Part shown: positions 45,947-55,983 of the stretch, in pieces
Numbering within the stretch: the stretch's first letter is position 1
Layout: the number at the start of each line of letters is the position of its first letter
Origin: Arthrobacter zhaoxinii
GTDB taxonomy: Bacteria; Actinomycetota; Actinomycetes; Actinomycetales; Micrococcaceae
DNA: 64,000 bases
Assembly: GCF_024385505.1 (NCBI RefSeq)
Contig: NZ_JANFLT010000005.1
Coordinates: 620,001-684,000 of the forward strand
Direction: 5' to 3'
The notes under the pieces: generated by a model
Told to the model about the DNA's origin: nothing
Databases searched by the model: none
The model's input: the letters and a program-made list of their open reading frames with translations, nothing else
Position numbers and translations under genes: made by a program

Positions 45947-46675
45947 TTGACCAACGACCTTTCCCCCGGCCGCGAAACCGGTTCATCAGTTGATGCGGAC
46001 GATGCGGCAGACACGGGCACCGTGCAAGACCTTGATGCGGTGGCAGGCTCCGCGGAGGATTCCGCGGCTGAACCGCCTGAGGAAATCCAGGCTGATGCTC
46101 CTGAAACCCTTGAGACGGCAGGCGGAACCCTGGAGGCAGCCGGCGGAACGCCCATCCCCGATGACAGCACCGCCCTGCTTGGCCGCATCAATGCTGCACT
46201 CGAGTCCTTCCACTCGCGGGCAGAGCACTACGAAGAAACCAACAGGCTCCTTCATACCCGTATCGAAAGCCTGCAGAGCGATCAGGTCCGTGTGCTCCTC
46301 AAGCCTGTTTTTGAGCGGCTTGCCACGATGCAGGCACAAGCGGTCGACGCCGCTGCGGACGCCCGGGGCCGCGATTCCTCCAGCGCCGGGGATTTTGAGT
46401 TCTTTGCGATCTCCATTGACGAACTACTGGCTCTTTACGACGTGGAACCCGTGGGGGCGGCACCCGGAATCACCTTCGACTCCAAACTTCACCACGGCGC
46501 CCGGATTGTTCCCACGGCGGACCTGGAACTCGATGGACGGATTCAGCGGGTCCAGCGCCAGGGGTACAGATATGCCGGGGCTGATCGGGTAATGCTCCCT
46601 GCCCGCGTCAGTGTCTACCGCTACACAGCACCGGCTCCGGAGACAGCCCTCGATTCCGACCGATCCACCAGCTAA
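45947..46675 (+). CDS. GrpE-like nucleotide exchange factor
   Basis: A 242-residue protein from a TTG start with a GAGGAGC ribosome site. Residues 1-75 are acidic and probably disordered; a coiled-coil-like helix follows (RINAALESFHSRAEHYEETNRLL); the C-terminal beta domain has the GrpE pattern, PGITFDSKLHHGARIVPTADLELDGRIQRVQRQGYRYAGADRVMLPARVSVYRY (key pieces FDSKLHHGA, RVQRQGYRY, PARVSVYR). It should open the nucleotide pocket of the Hsp70 encoded next. A dedicated copy, distinct from the housekeeping GrpE, is implied. Confidence 0.75.
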   Translation: MTNDLSPGRETGSSVDADDAADTGTVQDLDAVAGSAEDSAAEPPEEIQADAPETLETAGGTLEAAGGTPIPDDSTALLGRINAALESFHSRAEHYEETNRLLHTRIESLQSDQVRVLLKPVFERLATMQAQAVDAAADARGRDSSSAGDFEFFAISIDELLALYDVEPVGAAPGITFDSKLHHGARIVPTADLELDGRIQRVQRQGYRYAGADRVMLPARVSVYRYTAPAPETALDSDRSTS

Positions 46676-46733
46676 CTTCCGGGACATCCCCGCAGCCACC
46701 AGAACATCACGGAGCAAAGGACTTTCGATTTAC

Positions 46734-48329
46734 ATGAATGACAGCGTTTACGGCATCGATCTTGGTACCACATACTCGGCCATCGCCCGGATCAGTTCCC
46801 TCGGGGCTGCGGAAATCATCCCCAATTTCGAGGGCGAGCAGACCACTCCCTCGGTCGTTTACTTCGAAAGTCCTTCAGCAGCCATTGTCGGTTCGGAGGC
46901 GAAACGCGTCGCCATAACCGATCCGGATAATGCAAGCCTACTGATTAAACGGCATATGGGGACGGAATACCCGCAGCATTTTCAGGGGGAAACATACTCA
47001 CCTGAGGCCATTTCGGCGCTGATCCTGAAGGAACTGGTCAGCGCCGCGAATCAGGAGTCGGGCGGGGAAGCAACCAAGGTTGTCATCACGGTCCCGGCGT
47101 ATTTCGGCGTCCAGGAACGCGAGGCTACGCGGCAGGCCGGCACCATAGCCGGGCTCGAGGTCATCGGCATCGTCACAGAGCCCGTGGCCGCAGCGCTGTC
47201 CCTGGGAATCAGCGGCGGCAAAGCGGAAACCATCATGGTCTACGACCTGGGCGGCGGAACGTTCGATACTACCGTGATGCGGGTCGACTCCGGGCGGGTT
47301 GAAGTAGTAGCCGTTGACGGCAACCGGAAGCTGGGCGGCGCTGACTGGGATTCCGCACTAGTGGACCTGATTGTCGAAAAGTTCGTGGCGCAGGCCGATC
47401 TGGGCGACGATGACCCCCGTTACGACGAAGAGTTCATGCTGGACCTGCGTCTTGGTGCAGAAGAGACCAAAAAGTCCCTGACGAAACGGGAAAGCGCTAC
47501 TATCCGCTGCTCCTACGAGGGCAAGAAGGCCAACATCGAGGTGACCCGGGCCGAGTTCGAGGCCGCTACAGAGCACCTGGTGAACCAGACCATTGAAATC
47601 TCCTCGCGCACCCTTGACGCAGCGTCGGAAAAGGAAGCGGGCCTGTCCATTGACCGGGTTCTGCTGGTGGGCGGCTCCTCGCGCATGCCCATGATCTCCG
47701 CCGCTCTCACGGACCGCCTGGGCTGGGATCCCCAGCCGACCGACTTCGATCTGGCTGTCGCCAAGGGAGCGGCGATCTACGGCCAGTCAGCCGTCGACGA
47801 GGTCCTCCTGTCCGAGGGAGAAGACGCCATGCGCGGCGACGCCGCAGATGCCGCACCCCGCCCGTTCCTCGGCGGTGCCACGTCCCTGACCATCGAGAAC
47901 GTGCTGGCACGCGGAGTGGGCGTTGAGTTCTCGCGTGACGAAAACGACGAGATCGGGTACATCTCGTTCTTTGCCAGCGCCAATGACTCCATCCCCAAGA
48001 CCCCTGAACCCATCGGGGCCCGCACGTTGGTCAACGGCCAGCGCTCGGTCAAAATCTCCATCTACGAGCAGGGCGGGGAGCGCGAATCGGAGGTCCCCGC
48101 GGACAATCGGGAGCTGAAAACAGCATCTCTGCCGCTTCCGGCAGGGCTGCCCAAGGGGTCCCCCATCGACATCACGGTCACCATTACCGGCGAAGGGATC
48201 GTGAAGATGATCGTGACCGACGACGTCAGCAAGGAGCAGATCGAGCTCGAGGCCATGGTCTCGGTACTCACCCAGGAACAGGTCGATGAGGAGACTGCCA
48301 AAGTCACCGCATTGGCTCTTCGCTCTTAG
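46734..48329 (+). CDS. Dedicated Hsp70-like chaperone lacking a lid
   Basis: A 531-residue Hsp70. Motifs: GIDLGTTYS (residue 7 on), TVPAYFGVQEREATRQAG, phosphate-2 YDLGGGTFD (near residue 172), and LVGGSSRMPMI (near 313). The peptide-binding beta part is divergent (IENVLARGVGVEFSRD), and the protein stops where the helical lid of DnaK (about 100 more residues) should begin. The ATG at 46734 begins MNDSVYG; a GGAGC lies too far upstream to be sure of the start. Pairs with the GrpE-like gene; no J-domain gene is present. Confidence 0.85.
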   Translation: MNDSVYGIDLGTTYSAIARISSLGAAEIIPNFEGEQTTPSVVYFESPSAAIVGSEAKRVAITDPDNASLLIKRHMGTEYPQHFQGETYSPEAISALILKELVSAANQESGGEATKVVITVPAYFGVQEREATRQAGTIAGLEVIGIVTEPVAAALSLGISGGKAETIMVYDLGGGTFDTTVMRVDSGRVEVVAVDGNRKLGGADWDSALVDLIVEKFVAQADLGDDDPRYDEEFMLDLRLGAEETKKSLTKRESATIRCSYEGKKANIEVTRAEFEAATEHLVNQTIEISSRTLDAASEKEAGLSIDRVLLVGGSSRMPMISAALTDRLGWDPQPTDFDLAVAKGAAIYGQSAVDEVLLSEGEDAMRGDAADAAPRPFLGGATSLTIENVLARGVGVEFSRDENDEIGYISFFASANDSIPKTPEPIGARTLVNGQRSVKISIYEQGGERESEVPADNRELKTASLPLPAGLPKGSPIDITVTITGEGIVKMIVTDDVSKEQIELEAMVSVLTQEQVDEETAKVTALALRS

Positions 48330-48341
48330 GCCACCGACGCA

Positions 48342-51041
48342 ATGGCAGGTTTCGACGCAAAAAAATACCGCGACACGGTCCTGAAGCCTACGTCCAAGGG
48401 GGAAGGTTACGAACAGCTCCGGGAAGTCCTTGCCGAGCTGCGCCAGGATCCGGACAGTACGTCCTATGCCCGGCTGGATCTGAATGTCCTCTACGACATA
48501 CCAAGTCCGGTCAAGGCGGAAGAGCTCAAGGGATGGAAGGCACAGATTGTCCCTGCCCTTAATAAGGCCGGCCAGCTGCCATCGGCACCGCTTCTCAAAG
48601 CCCTGCTGGAGCTGTTGGAAAAGCAGGGACATGTCCTGACCGATCCGTCGTTCTGGGGCCGGCTCCAGGAACAGCGGCAGAAGCGGGTCCGCACGGACCT
48701 GGAGGAAGGTCTCCGCAAGCTCCGGGCCGAGTATCCCCTCGGTTTTGTTGAGAGCGGCGAACTGCTGTCCCGGCTCCAGACCGTTGGAGTCGCGGGGGTG
48801 ACGGACAAGAGCATCTTTCATATTGCAGGCGAACAGGGACTGCAGGTCTTCACGAAACTGCAGCTTGACGCCACGGGGGTTCCGGAAAAGCTCAAGAGCG
48901 TCTGGCGTGCCGCTGCCCGGAACCCCGAGTACCGGTCCGTTCTCGACCTGCTGCTCCTGCACCGAAGCGGCGATATCAAGGATGTGCGTTTTCTCGACGA
49001 GCTGACCGCGGGCGGGAAGCCGTTCACAGTTGCCGACATTGACGCCGCCCGGCGCCAAAGTGAACGCGGGCAGGACACGGATGCACTGCAGGACGCCCAG
49101 AAATTCCTGGGAGCGGCCAAAGACATCGCCGTGTCACAGACGGACCTGCAGCAGCTCGTGCTCGGCACGGTCATGGACTGGGTCGGCGCACAACTGGGCC
49201 GGGGAAAGCCGAAACTCGAGGTCCGTGACGACCTGGTCCGCAGGGGATTCCACGTTGACGACACCTCGCGCCTGGTCAGTACCCTCAGCAGCGGGACGGG
49301 CGCGGCCCGCACCGGCCTGGGAACAGTACGGGACAAACTCAGCGAAGGACTGCTGGCGGAGGCGAGCGCTGCACTGACGTCCATCGTTCCCGCCGAGGAC
49401 GAGGAAAACGAGTACGGCATCCTCACGGCACGGATTGCAGAGCTCACCGATAAGAAAAAGGCACTGCTCCAGCGTTACCACCAGGCCATGGAAGCGGGCG
49501 ATTTCCCCGCCGCTTTGACGGCCGTCACGGACGCCATGCGAATCGACCAGGCGGATGATCGCCTGGCCTCCCTGCAGGACGCCGTCCCTCCGGCAGCACC
49601 GTCATCCTTGACGCTGCGGGTGGAAAGTGCCGGCGTTATGCTGCGCTGGCCGCAGGCCGATTCGCTGGTGTATACGGTGGTCCGCGACGAGGGCCGCGCC
49701 CCCGCCACCCCGCAGGACGGCAAAATCCTGGCGGCAGGAATCCGTGCCGGCAGCTACCGCGACGCTGCAGCGCCGGCAGGCCGGAGCGTCAGTTACGCGG
49801 TGTTTGCCAGCCGGGACGGCACGGTCTTTTCCGGTCCGCGAACCGACACCATTGCGGTACTTCCTGCGCCCTCGGACCTGGCTGCGTCGTCGGCTCCCAC
49901 CAGTGCCCTGATCACCTGGTCCCGCCCCTCCCACGCTGCGGGGGTAGTAGTCACCCGGTTGGGCCCCGATGGGAACAGCATTGAAACGGAGGTGTCGACC
50001 GGCTCAACGTTCCGCGCCACGGGACTCAAGACAGGGGCCAGCTACCGCTTCTCGGTCAAGGCCTACTACCTGCTCCCGGACGGGCGGAAGTTCTCCGAGG
50101 CCGTGTCGATCGTCGTCGTCCCCCGGGGCGAAGCCTCTGCCGTCACCGATCTGCTCCTGACCAGTCCGGACTCCGACGGCGTCGTCCGGGCGACGTGGAG
50201 CGGCCCCGATGGGTTCGACGTCGAGCTGTGGAGGTTTCCGCCACTGAGCGAAGTACCGGAACACCGCATGTCCCTGCAGCAGGCAAAAGCCAGCGGCGGG
50301 CAGGCCATCCAGCCCCTCCCGGGCGGTGGAAAGTCCGGCACCCAGACCCGCGTGCTGTTCAGGGCATTCCCCGGAATCAACACGGTTGTCCCCCTGACCG
50401 TGGACGATGAAGGTTTCCTGGTCGGCAACCGGGTCCTCTCGGGTTCGGCCCCGCAGCCAACCGCTGTGGTTGCGGAAGCCTTTGGCGATGATCTCCGGGT
50501 TTCCTGGGAGTGGCCGCAGGGTGACTACATCATGGAAGTTGCCTGGAAGCTCGACGGAGTTCCCCGGACGCGTCGGGTCACGAGGGCAAGATACCGGGCG
50601 GACGGCGGTGTGAAAATCGTCAACGGAGCCGCAGCTGACGGCCTCACCATCGCAACCGTCATTACCGTCGACGACGAACGGCTCACCTCGACACCCCTTC
50701 CGGTGCCGCTGCAGGCCCGTTCCCGGCTGACGATCCACTATGAAGTGCGGATCAAGCGGAGTTTCACCGGAAACGTGACATGCGTTGTCTCAGCCGAGTC
50801 CAGCGCCGCCGGTTCCACGGTTGACACGGATCTGATCCTCAAAGAAGGAAAGATCATGCCGACAAGCAGTACCGACGGCAAGCTGATTGAACACCTCGCC
50901 CTTGACTTCACCACGGGGACCAGTTCCCGGCACGAAATTCCCCTCGGCAAGGTCAAGTCGCCCTTCTGGCTGTCTCTGTTCACACAGGGCAACGGCGAAA
51001 CCAATCTCATTGCCCCGCCGACCTCCCAATTGAAAGGCTGA
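48342..51041 (+). CDS. Large cytosolic protein with fibronectin-III-like repeats
   Basis: An 899-residue protein without a signal peptide. Residues 1-400 are mainly helical (many charged helices; KAEELKGWKAQIVPALNKAG; LGTVMDWVGAQLGRGKP) and match no family I recognise. From ~415 come at least four FN3-like modules, starting PSSLTLRVESAGVMLRW, PAPSDLAASSAPTSALITW, SAVTDLLLTSPDSDGVVRATW and PTAVVAEAFGDDLRVSWEW, then a beta-rich end. FN3 repeats inside a bacterial cell are unusual and probably mediate contacts between the Hsp70 and GTPase partners. Ends 3 bp before the next gene. Confidence 0.6.
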   Translation: MAGFDAKKYRDTVLKPTSKGEGYEQLREVLAELRQDPDSTSYARLDLNVLYDIPSPVKAEELKGWKAQIVPALNKAGQLPSAPLLKALLELLEKQGHVLTDPSFWGRLQEQRQKRVRTDLEEGLRKLRAEYPLGFVESGELLSRLQTVGVAGVTDKSIFHIAGEQGLQVFTKLQLDATGVPEKLKSVWRAAARNPEYRSVLDLLLLHRSGDIKDVRFLDELTAGGKPFTVADIDAARRQSERGQDTDALQDAQKFLGAAKDIAVSQTDLQQLVLGTVMDWVGAQLGRGKPKLEVRDDLVRRGFHVDDTSRLVSTLSSGTGAARTGLGTVRDKLSEGLLAEASAALTSIVPAEDEENEYGILTARIAELTDKKKALLQRYHQAMEAGDFPAALTAVTDAMRIDQADDRLASLQDAVPPAAPSSLTLRVESAGVMLRWPQADSLVYTVVRDEGRAPATPQDGKILAAGIRAGSYRDAAAPAGRSVSYAVFASRDGTVFSGPRTDTIAVLPAPSDLAASSAPTSALITWSRPSHAAGVVVTRLGPDGNSIETEVSTGSTFRATGLKTGASYRFSVKAYYLLPDGRKFSEAVSIVVVPRGEASAVTDLLLTSPDSDGVVRATWSGPDGFDVELWRFPPLSEVPEHRMSLQQAKASGGQAIQPLPGGGKSGTQTRVLFRAFPGINTVVPLTVDDEGFLVGNRVLSGSAPQPTAVVAEAFGDDLRVSWEWPQGDYIMEVAWKLDGVPRTRRVTRARYRADGGVKIVNGAAADGLTIATVITVDDERLTSTPLPVPLQARSRLTIHYEVRIKRSFTGNVTCVVSAESSAAGSTVDTDLILKEGKIMPTSSTDGKLIEHLALDFTTGTSSRHEIPLGKVKSPFWLSLFTQGNGETNLIAPPTSQLKG

Positions 51042-51043
51042 CA

Positions 51044-52240
51044 GTGCTTTCCTCGCTGCTTCCCTCCAAGGCAACCGCCTGTCCTTACTGCTACGCCGAA
51101 CTCAACGTGAACAAGGTTGCTTTCCGCTGCAGCGGCCGCGGCGCCCCCGGCCGGACTCCCTGCAAACCGGTCCCCGATCCCAAACGCGGGGAGGCCTTCT
51201 CCGACGGCACCCCCGTCCTGCCGGCGATTTCGGAACCGGGACAGCAAAGGGATCTCCTGGGGAAATCCACAGCTTCCTGCGGCAACTGCGGCGGTGAAAG
51301 CGGAATCCGGATGTGTCCGTCCTGCCACAGCATCCTGCCGCGGGGACTCGACAATAATTCACCGCTGTTCGGCCTTATCGGAGTCCGCAACTCGGGTAAG
51401 ACCGTCCTGTTGTCCGTCCTTCACCGCGAGCTCGTCCAGAGCGTTGCCCGCCGGTTCGACGCGGCTATCGATACACCGGGCGGCTCCACGGGCCTGGCCC
51501 GGGACCTGGCCCAGTATGAAAAGGACATGGCCCGCGAAGGCGGCTCGCTCCCCCGGCAGACGCCCGCAAGCGGCACCGTGAAAAAAACGCCCGCTGTTTA
51601 CGAATGGAAATACGCCCGCAAGGGCAAAACGGCGTCCACCATCTTTTCCTTTTACGACACCGCCGGCGAAGACGTTTCCCGCCAGGAAACAGCCATGATG
51701 CAGCAATACCTGGGCCAGGCGTCCGGAGTCATTCTTCTTCTGGACCCCTTCGCCTTCCCGGAAAACCATGAGCGGGCCGAGCAGCTGGGCGCTGCAGCCA
51801 GTGACTCGGACACGCCTGAATCAGCTCTCGACGGCATTACCTTTGTCCTGCAGAGCGCTCACAACGTCAAGAGGAACAAAAAGATCAAGGTCCCCCTCGC
51901 GGTGGTCGTTTCCAAGATCGACGCTTTCTTCGACCAGATTCCTGCCTCCCACCCGCTGCGCCAGCCGTCCTCAGGCAGCGGTTCCTTCGACGACGACGAA
52001 TCCCGGACAATTCACGACCACGTCATGGCGTTGGTGGCGAACTGGGGCGGGGACGGCCTGCTTCGAAAACTTGATCTCGAGTATGACAACTTCCGTCTGT
52101 TCGGTGTTTCAGCGCTTGGAGCGGAACCCGATTACCGTTCCGGTTCCGTCAGTTCCCGCGGTGTGCTGCCGCACCGCGTTGCCGACCCTTTGTTGTGGCT
52201 GATGGCCGACCGCGGTTTCATCCCGAAGAGCGACGGATAG
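51044..52240 (+). CDS. Zinc-ribbon P-loop GTPase (double-GTPase type)
   Basis: A 398-residue protein, GTG start. Two zinc-ribbon pairs come first (Cys13/16 with Cys29/40, then Cys79/82 with Cys91/94). A TRAFAC-like GTPase domain follows: Walker A GVRNSGKT (residues 113-120), G3 DTAGED (205-210) and G4 SKID (290-293), replacing the common NKxD. From memory this matches a family named Double-GTPase in comparative studies of bacterial conflict systems; the name needs checking. Follows the FN3 protein by 2 bp and precedes the GTPase-associated protein by 9 bp. Confidence 0.7.
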   Translation: MLSSLLPSKATACPYCYAELNVNKVAFRCSGRGAPGRTPCKPVPDPKRGEAFSDGTPVLPAISEPGQQRDLLGKSTASCGNCGGESGIRMCPSCHSILPRGLDNNSPLFGLIGVRNSGKTVLLSVLHRELVQSVARRFDAAIDTPGGSTGLARDLAQYEKDMAREGGSLPRQTPASGTVKKTPAVYEWKYARKGKTASTIFSFYDTAGEDVSRQETAMMQQYLGQASGVILLLDPFAFPENHERAEQLGAAASDSDTPESALDGITFVLQSAHNVKRNKKIKVPLAVVVSKIDAFFDQIPASHPLRQPSSGSGSFDDDESRTIHDHVMALVANWGGDGLLRKLDLEYDNFRLFGVSALGAEPDYRSGSVSSRGVLPHRVADPLLWLMADRGFIPKSDG

Positions 52241-52249
52241 GGGTTCGCG

Positions 52250-54277
52250 GTGGCATTCGAGAGCAGCATCTATACCGATGTCCGGGCCGGTGAAGCAGTT
52301 GACGGCGTTGACGGCTTCAATTTCCAGTCCGTTTCGCCGGGCATCGACGGAGCCGATCAAAAGGCCATCCGTGAGCTTATGCTTCACCAGATAAGCACCC
52401 AGTGGCCGATGGAACGGGAGGACCGCGATCATCCGCCGTCAGCAGCATTTATGCAGCGGGACGGACGGTTCTACTTCTCGCGGGGCCTTTCCACCGGCAC
52501 CACGGAAAACGGCCGCCGTGGAAACCAGCTGACCCAGGCCGTGGTGACAAAGTCAGCGGAGGACATCCGCCCTTACCGCCCGGCACAGATCCTGGCGGCC
52601 GTGAACTGGAACCTGGAAAAGGCGGACAGCACCACCTGCGAGCCATGGTTCGCACCCCTTGAACTGAGCAGCGGTTTTGAAGCCGATGTCCTGCTTTCCT
52701 GGCTGCGCAGCGATACCTGGGTGCAGCAGGTCCTGCCGGAGTTCCTCACCATGCTTGAAAGTGCCACAGGCGAGAGCCCTCAAAAGGTCATCCTCATCCA
52801 TGATGACCTGCAGGTTGTTCTGCGGTGGATGGCACTGGGGACACTTCTGCTGGATGCCCAGGCAGCCGACCGCCTGGAACTTCGGGCATTCGTCACGGAT
52901 CCGTACCAGACCAGTGCCGGACTCGTGGGTATGCACCCGGATCTGATGCGGGGGCCGGTTTCAGGGGCTCACACGATCAACATTCTGGAACGGACCATCT
53001 CCGGGATTGACCCTTCCGACTCAGCCAGGCTGGTGCTGGACTGGGCGCTGAGGCTGGAAACGTTCGATGCCCTCGAGGTCATCGACATCGCCCAGCGGTG
53101 GATGCCGGCCATCGGTGTCCGGTACGGCGCGGCAGGTGCCGAAGTAGTCACAGGCACGCGCACGGCCCGCGTAGGGCGTGAGGAATGGGACCTCGGGGTG
53201 TCAATCATCGAGGGGCTCGCCAGCAACGGGCTGCGCAGCGACCTGGAACTCTACCTCGACGAGTTGGCGGAAGCCGTCTCCTCCTACCAGCTCCAGAGCG
53301 CGGAGGACTTCGCCCGGGCGGCCCGGGCCACCCGCTTTGCCGCAGAGTCGGGGATCCCCGGACTGGCTGAAGCGCTCCTTGCCCCCACGTTCGAATCACT
53401 TGCCGCCGCACCTGAGTTCTCCTTGACATGGGTGCAGGAGATCAACCCCGACGGCGCATGGGTGTGGCCTCAGCTGGATGCACCGGAGTCCCTCGTGGAA
53501 AACCTTACCCAGGTCATCAGGGAGGCTCCGGCGCCGGCCCTCAGCCCGCTGCTGGTCCTGGTTCAGCCACTGACCGGACTGCTGCCCGCCGACAAACTTG
53601 TACCCGCGATTGACCGGGCGGCCGCGTATCTGCGGCGAAACAGCCGCAGCATGCGTGAACTCGATGGCTGGTACGGCGCTCCGCGCGCCCGGACCACACT
53701 GCGCGAGCAGCTGGTGAACGAAATCGATGCCGTTGATTCCGCGTCGGTGAGCGCTGCGTTCGAGGAGCTGCGTGCCGGAACATGGGACTCCCTGGACCCC
53801 ACGGATGAACCGCTTACGGGCGCTTCCCTGCGCTTCCTGCCCTGGCTCGACGCGGCCCGGGTGGCCCGGGCGGCCGTGGACAAACGCGAAGCTCTCCTGC
53901 GCACCGCAGGGATGCGACCGGGCCCGGAGTCCTGGCGGCGTGTCCTCTCCGCCGACACACAGCTGCCAAAGGACGCGGATTTGTGGGCGGCGTGGGTCGA
54001 GACCGTCGGCGCCAGCAGCAACATGCAGCAGTACATCAAAGCGCAGGTGGAGGGGATACTGCGGCAGGAGCCCAAGGAGGCAAACGCCAGGGAGACCAGG
54101 CGCTGGCTACCCCTCGTCGAAACCCTGTCCGCCAAGTATCCCCGGGACTCTGAACTCGAAACAGCCGTCGCGGATCTGGACGCATTCATTGAGTCGATTC
54201 CATCCCTCAAGGAACGTGCGTCGGACGCCGGCAGCAAGGTCAAGGGCATGTTCACCCGCCGCAGCAAGGAAGAGTAA
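52250..54277 (+). CDS. GTPase-associated protein (GAP1-like)
   Basis: A 675-residue soluble protein, GTG start, without a signal or membrane segment. The N-terminus (VDGVDGFNFQSVSPGIDG, MQRDGRFYFSRGLSTGTT) matches what I recall of the GAP1 N-terminal domain found next to double GTPases; a helical middle (LRSDLELYLDELAEAVSSYQLQ) and a C-terminal helical region rich in Ala/Arg follow. The function is not known; it is thought to couple two GTPases or sense a trigger. Placed between the two GTPase genes. Confidence 0.6.
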   Translation: MAFESSIYTDVRAGEAVDGVDGFNFQSVSPGIDGADQKAIRELMLHQISTQWPMEREDRDHPPSAAFMQRDGRFYFSRGLSTGTTENGRRGNQLTQAVVTKSAEDIRPYRPAQILAAVNWNLEKADSTTCEPWFAPLELSSGFEADVLLSWLRSDTWVQQVLPEFLTMLESATGESPQKVILIHDDLQVVLRWMALGTLLLDAQAADRLELRAFVTDPYQTSAGLVGMHPDLMRGPVSGAHTINILERTISGIDPSDSARLVLDWALRLETFDALEVIDIAQRWMPAIGVRYGAAGAEVVTGTRTARVGREEWDLGVSIIEGLASNGLRSDLELYLDELAEAVSSYQLQSAEDFARAARATRFAAESGIPGLAEALLAPTFESLAAAPEFSLTWVQEINPDGAWVWPQLDAPESLVENLTQVIREAPAPALSPLLVLVQPLTGLLPADKLVPAIDRAAAYLRRNSRSMRELDGWYGAPRARTTLREQLVNEIDAVDSASVSAAFEELRAGTWDSLDPTDEPLTGASLRFLPWLDAARVARAAVDKREALLRTAGMRPGPESWRRVLSADTQLPKDADLWAAWVETVGASSNMQQYIKAQVEGILRQEPKEANARETRRWLPLVETLSAKYPRDSELETAVADLDAFIESIPSLKERASDAGSKVKGMFTRRSKEE

Positions 54278-54279
54278 GC

Positions 54280-55983
54280 ATGCCCTACGTCATTGCCGTC
54301 ATCGTCGTCCTGATCATCCTGTTCTACGTAGTTTGGATTGCCAGCATCTATGCCATGAGGGTTCTCGGATTTCTCATTGCCTGCATCGTTATTGTTACTG
54401 CCTTCACCTTCATTGCCGGACTGATCTGGGGTGTTGTCCTTCCGCTGCGGGTACTCCGCGGCCACGCTGCTGAGACCGCGAAAGTCGCGACACCCCAGAG
54501 CGTCAGAGACGGGAAAATCTTCAAGGGAGCCCCGAAGGGGGCCGCCAAAGAATTCGGCTGGGACCATGCCTGGCCCCTGTATGTGCCCTATCAATTACGC
54601 TTTGACGCCGCTGCTGTCCGCCGTGAGGCAAAGTACCTCGCTACTGCCGTACATGACGTGTCCACGGTATGGTGGCCCACCTCCGGCAAAGTCCTGATGA
54701 AGGCGTTTCTGGGCGCAACCCGGTTCCTGATCCTGAGGATTCCGGCATACGGGTTCATTCTGGGTTTGTTCAGCGGGATTCTCCTCTGGATGACCATCGT
54801 GGCGCTTATCCAGGCCCTGGTTGTAGGTGCGCAGTGGATTACCACGCGGTTGCTGCGGATCCGCGAGAGCCGGCATATGAAAAAGCATTCCGCCACCGTT
54901 AAATGCACGAGATGCTACCGGGAAACCAATATGCCAAGCTATCGCTGCCCCAATCCGGAGTGCCCGCGTATCCACCGCGATGTAAACCCCGGTCCGCTGG
55001 GCGTCCGTTCGAGGATCTGCGAATGTGAGGCAAAAATTCCGCTCACCGTAGCCGCTGCGTCCCGGGTCCTCACGGCGCACTGCCCCTTCTGCGAAGCGGA
55101 ACTTCCCCAGGGCGCCGGGTCGCGCCGCGTTGTTGTTGCACCCGTCTTTGGGTCGGTGGGGTCCGGTAAGACCCAGTTCCTCGCGACCACAGCCGTTTCG
55201 CTCCGGTCCATGAGCGAGGACGAAGGCACCCCGACTAAACTAACTGCGCTGACGCCGGCGGCAGAGCAGTTCCTGGCCAGCTCAGTCGAGGAAACGTCCG
55301 CTGGCAGCGCACCCCTAAAAACCCAGCACCATGACCGCCCGGAGGGGTACCCCTTCCTGATCACCGGGCACGGCTCCGACGTCGAACTCCACCTCATGGA
55401 CGCCGCCGGCGAGAACTTCGTCCACTCCGGCAGTTCCGAGTCCCTTGGCTACCTGGACCTCAGTACCTCGCTGCTGTTCCTCCTGGATCCGCTGACCATC
55501 CCCGAAGTCCGCGAGCAGCTGGGGCCGTCCGGAGTTGCCGTGCAGGTTGCCCAGGGCCGCGCCAGCGATGCCTATGCCAGCGTCGTCGACCGGCTGCGGG
55601 ACAGCGGTGAAGACCTCAGGAAAAAGAAGCTTGCAGTGGTCGTGACGAAGGCCGACGTTGTAGCGCAGATTTTCGCCTCGGAACCATTGCCGAATGACAG
55701 CGCAGGCGTTCGAGCGTGGCTCTACTCCCACGGAGGTGACAACCTTGTTCGGCGGATTGAAGCGGACTTCCAGGAGGTTGGCTACTTCGCCGTGGATTCA
55801 ACCCCGGGCACGCCCCTTGATTCCCCTGCCCATCCGCTGCGGGTCGTCGACTGGGCGCTCATCAACGGCGGAGCCGGTTCGTTATCCGCCGGTTCCGGGA
55901 GCCCTGCAGCAGGGGCCGTCGACAGCGAGACCTCCGGGCATAACGCACCGGAAGAACACAGCAAGGAGGCGGCACGCTCGTGA
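54280..55983 (+). CDS. Membrane-anchored zinc-ribbon GTPase
   Basis: A 567-residue protein. Two N-terminal hydrophobic segments (about residues 2-24 and 28-56) and one near 150-185 anchor it. Cysteine pairs CTRC, CPNPEC, CEC and CPFC (about 205-280) form zinc ribbons. GTPase motifs: FGSVGSGKTQF (near 288-298), MDAAGEN (near 372), and TKAD (near 456). A Gly/Ser/Ala-rich acidic tail ends it. It is a second, membrane-bound GTPase of the system and overlaps the small membrane gene by 4 bp. Confidence 0.7.
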   Translation: MPYVIAVIVVLIILFYVVWIASIYAMRVLGFLIACIVIVTAFTFIAGLIWGVVLPLRVLRGHAAETAKVATPQSVRDGKIFKGAPKGAAKEFGWDHAWPLYVPYQLRFDAAAVRREAKYLATAVHDVSTVWWPTSGKVLMKAFLGATRFLILRIPAYGFILGLFSGILLWMTIVALIQALVVGAQWITTRLLRIRESRHMKKHSATVKCTRCYRETNMPSYRCPNPECPRIHRDVNPGPLGVRSRICECEAKIPLTVAAASRVLTAHCPFCEAELPQGAGSRRVVVAPVFGSVGSGKTQFLATTAVSLRSMSEDEGTPTKLTALTPAAEQFLASSVEETSAGSAPLKTQHHDRPEGYPFLITGHGSDVELHLMDAAGENFVHSGSSESLGYLDLSTSLLFLLDPLTIPEVREQLGPSGVAVQVAQGRASDAYASVVDRLRDSGEDLRKKKLAVVVTKADVVAQIFASEPLPNDSAGVRAWLYSHGGDNLVRRIEADFQEVGYFAVDSTPGTPLDSPAHPLRVVDWALINGGAGSLSAGSGSPAAGAVDSETSGHNAPEEHSKEAARS

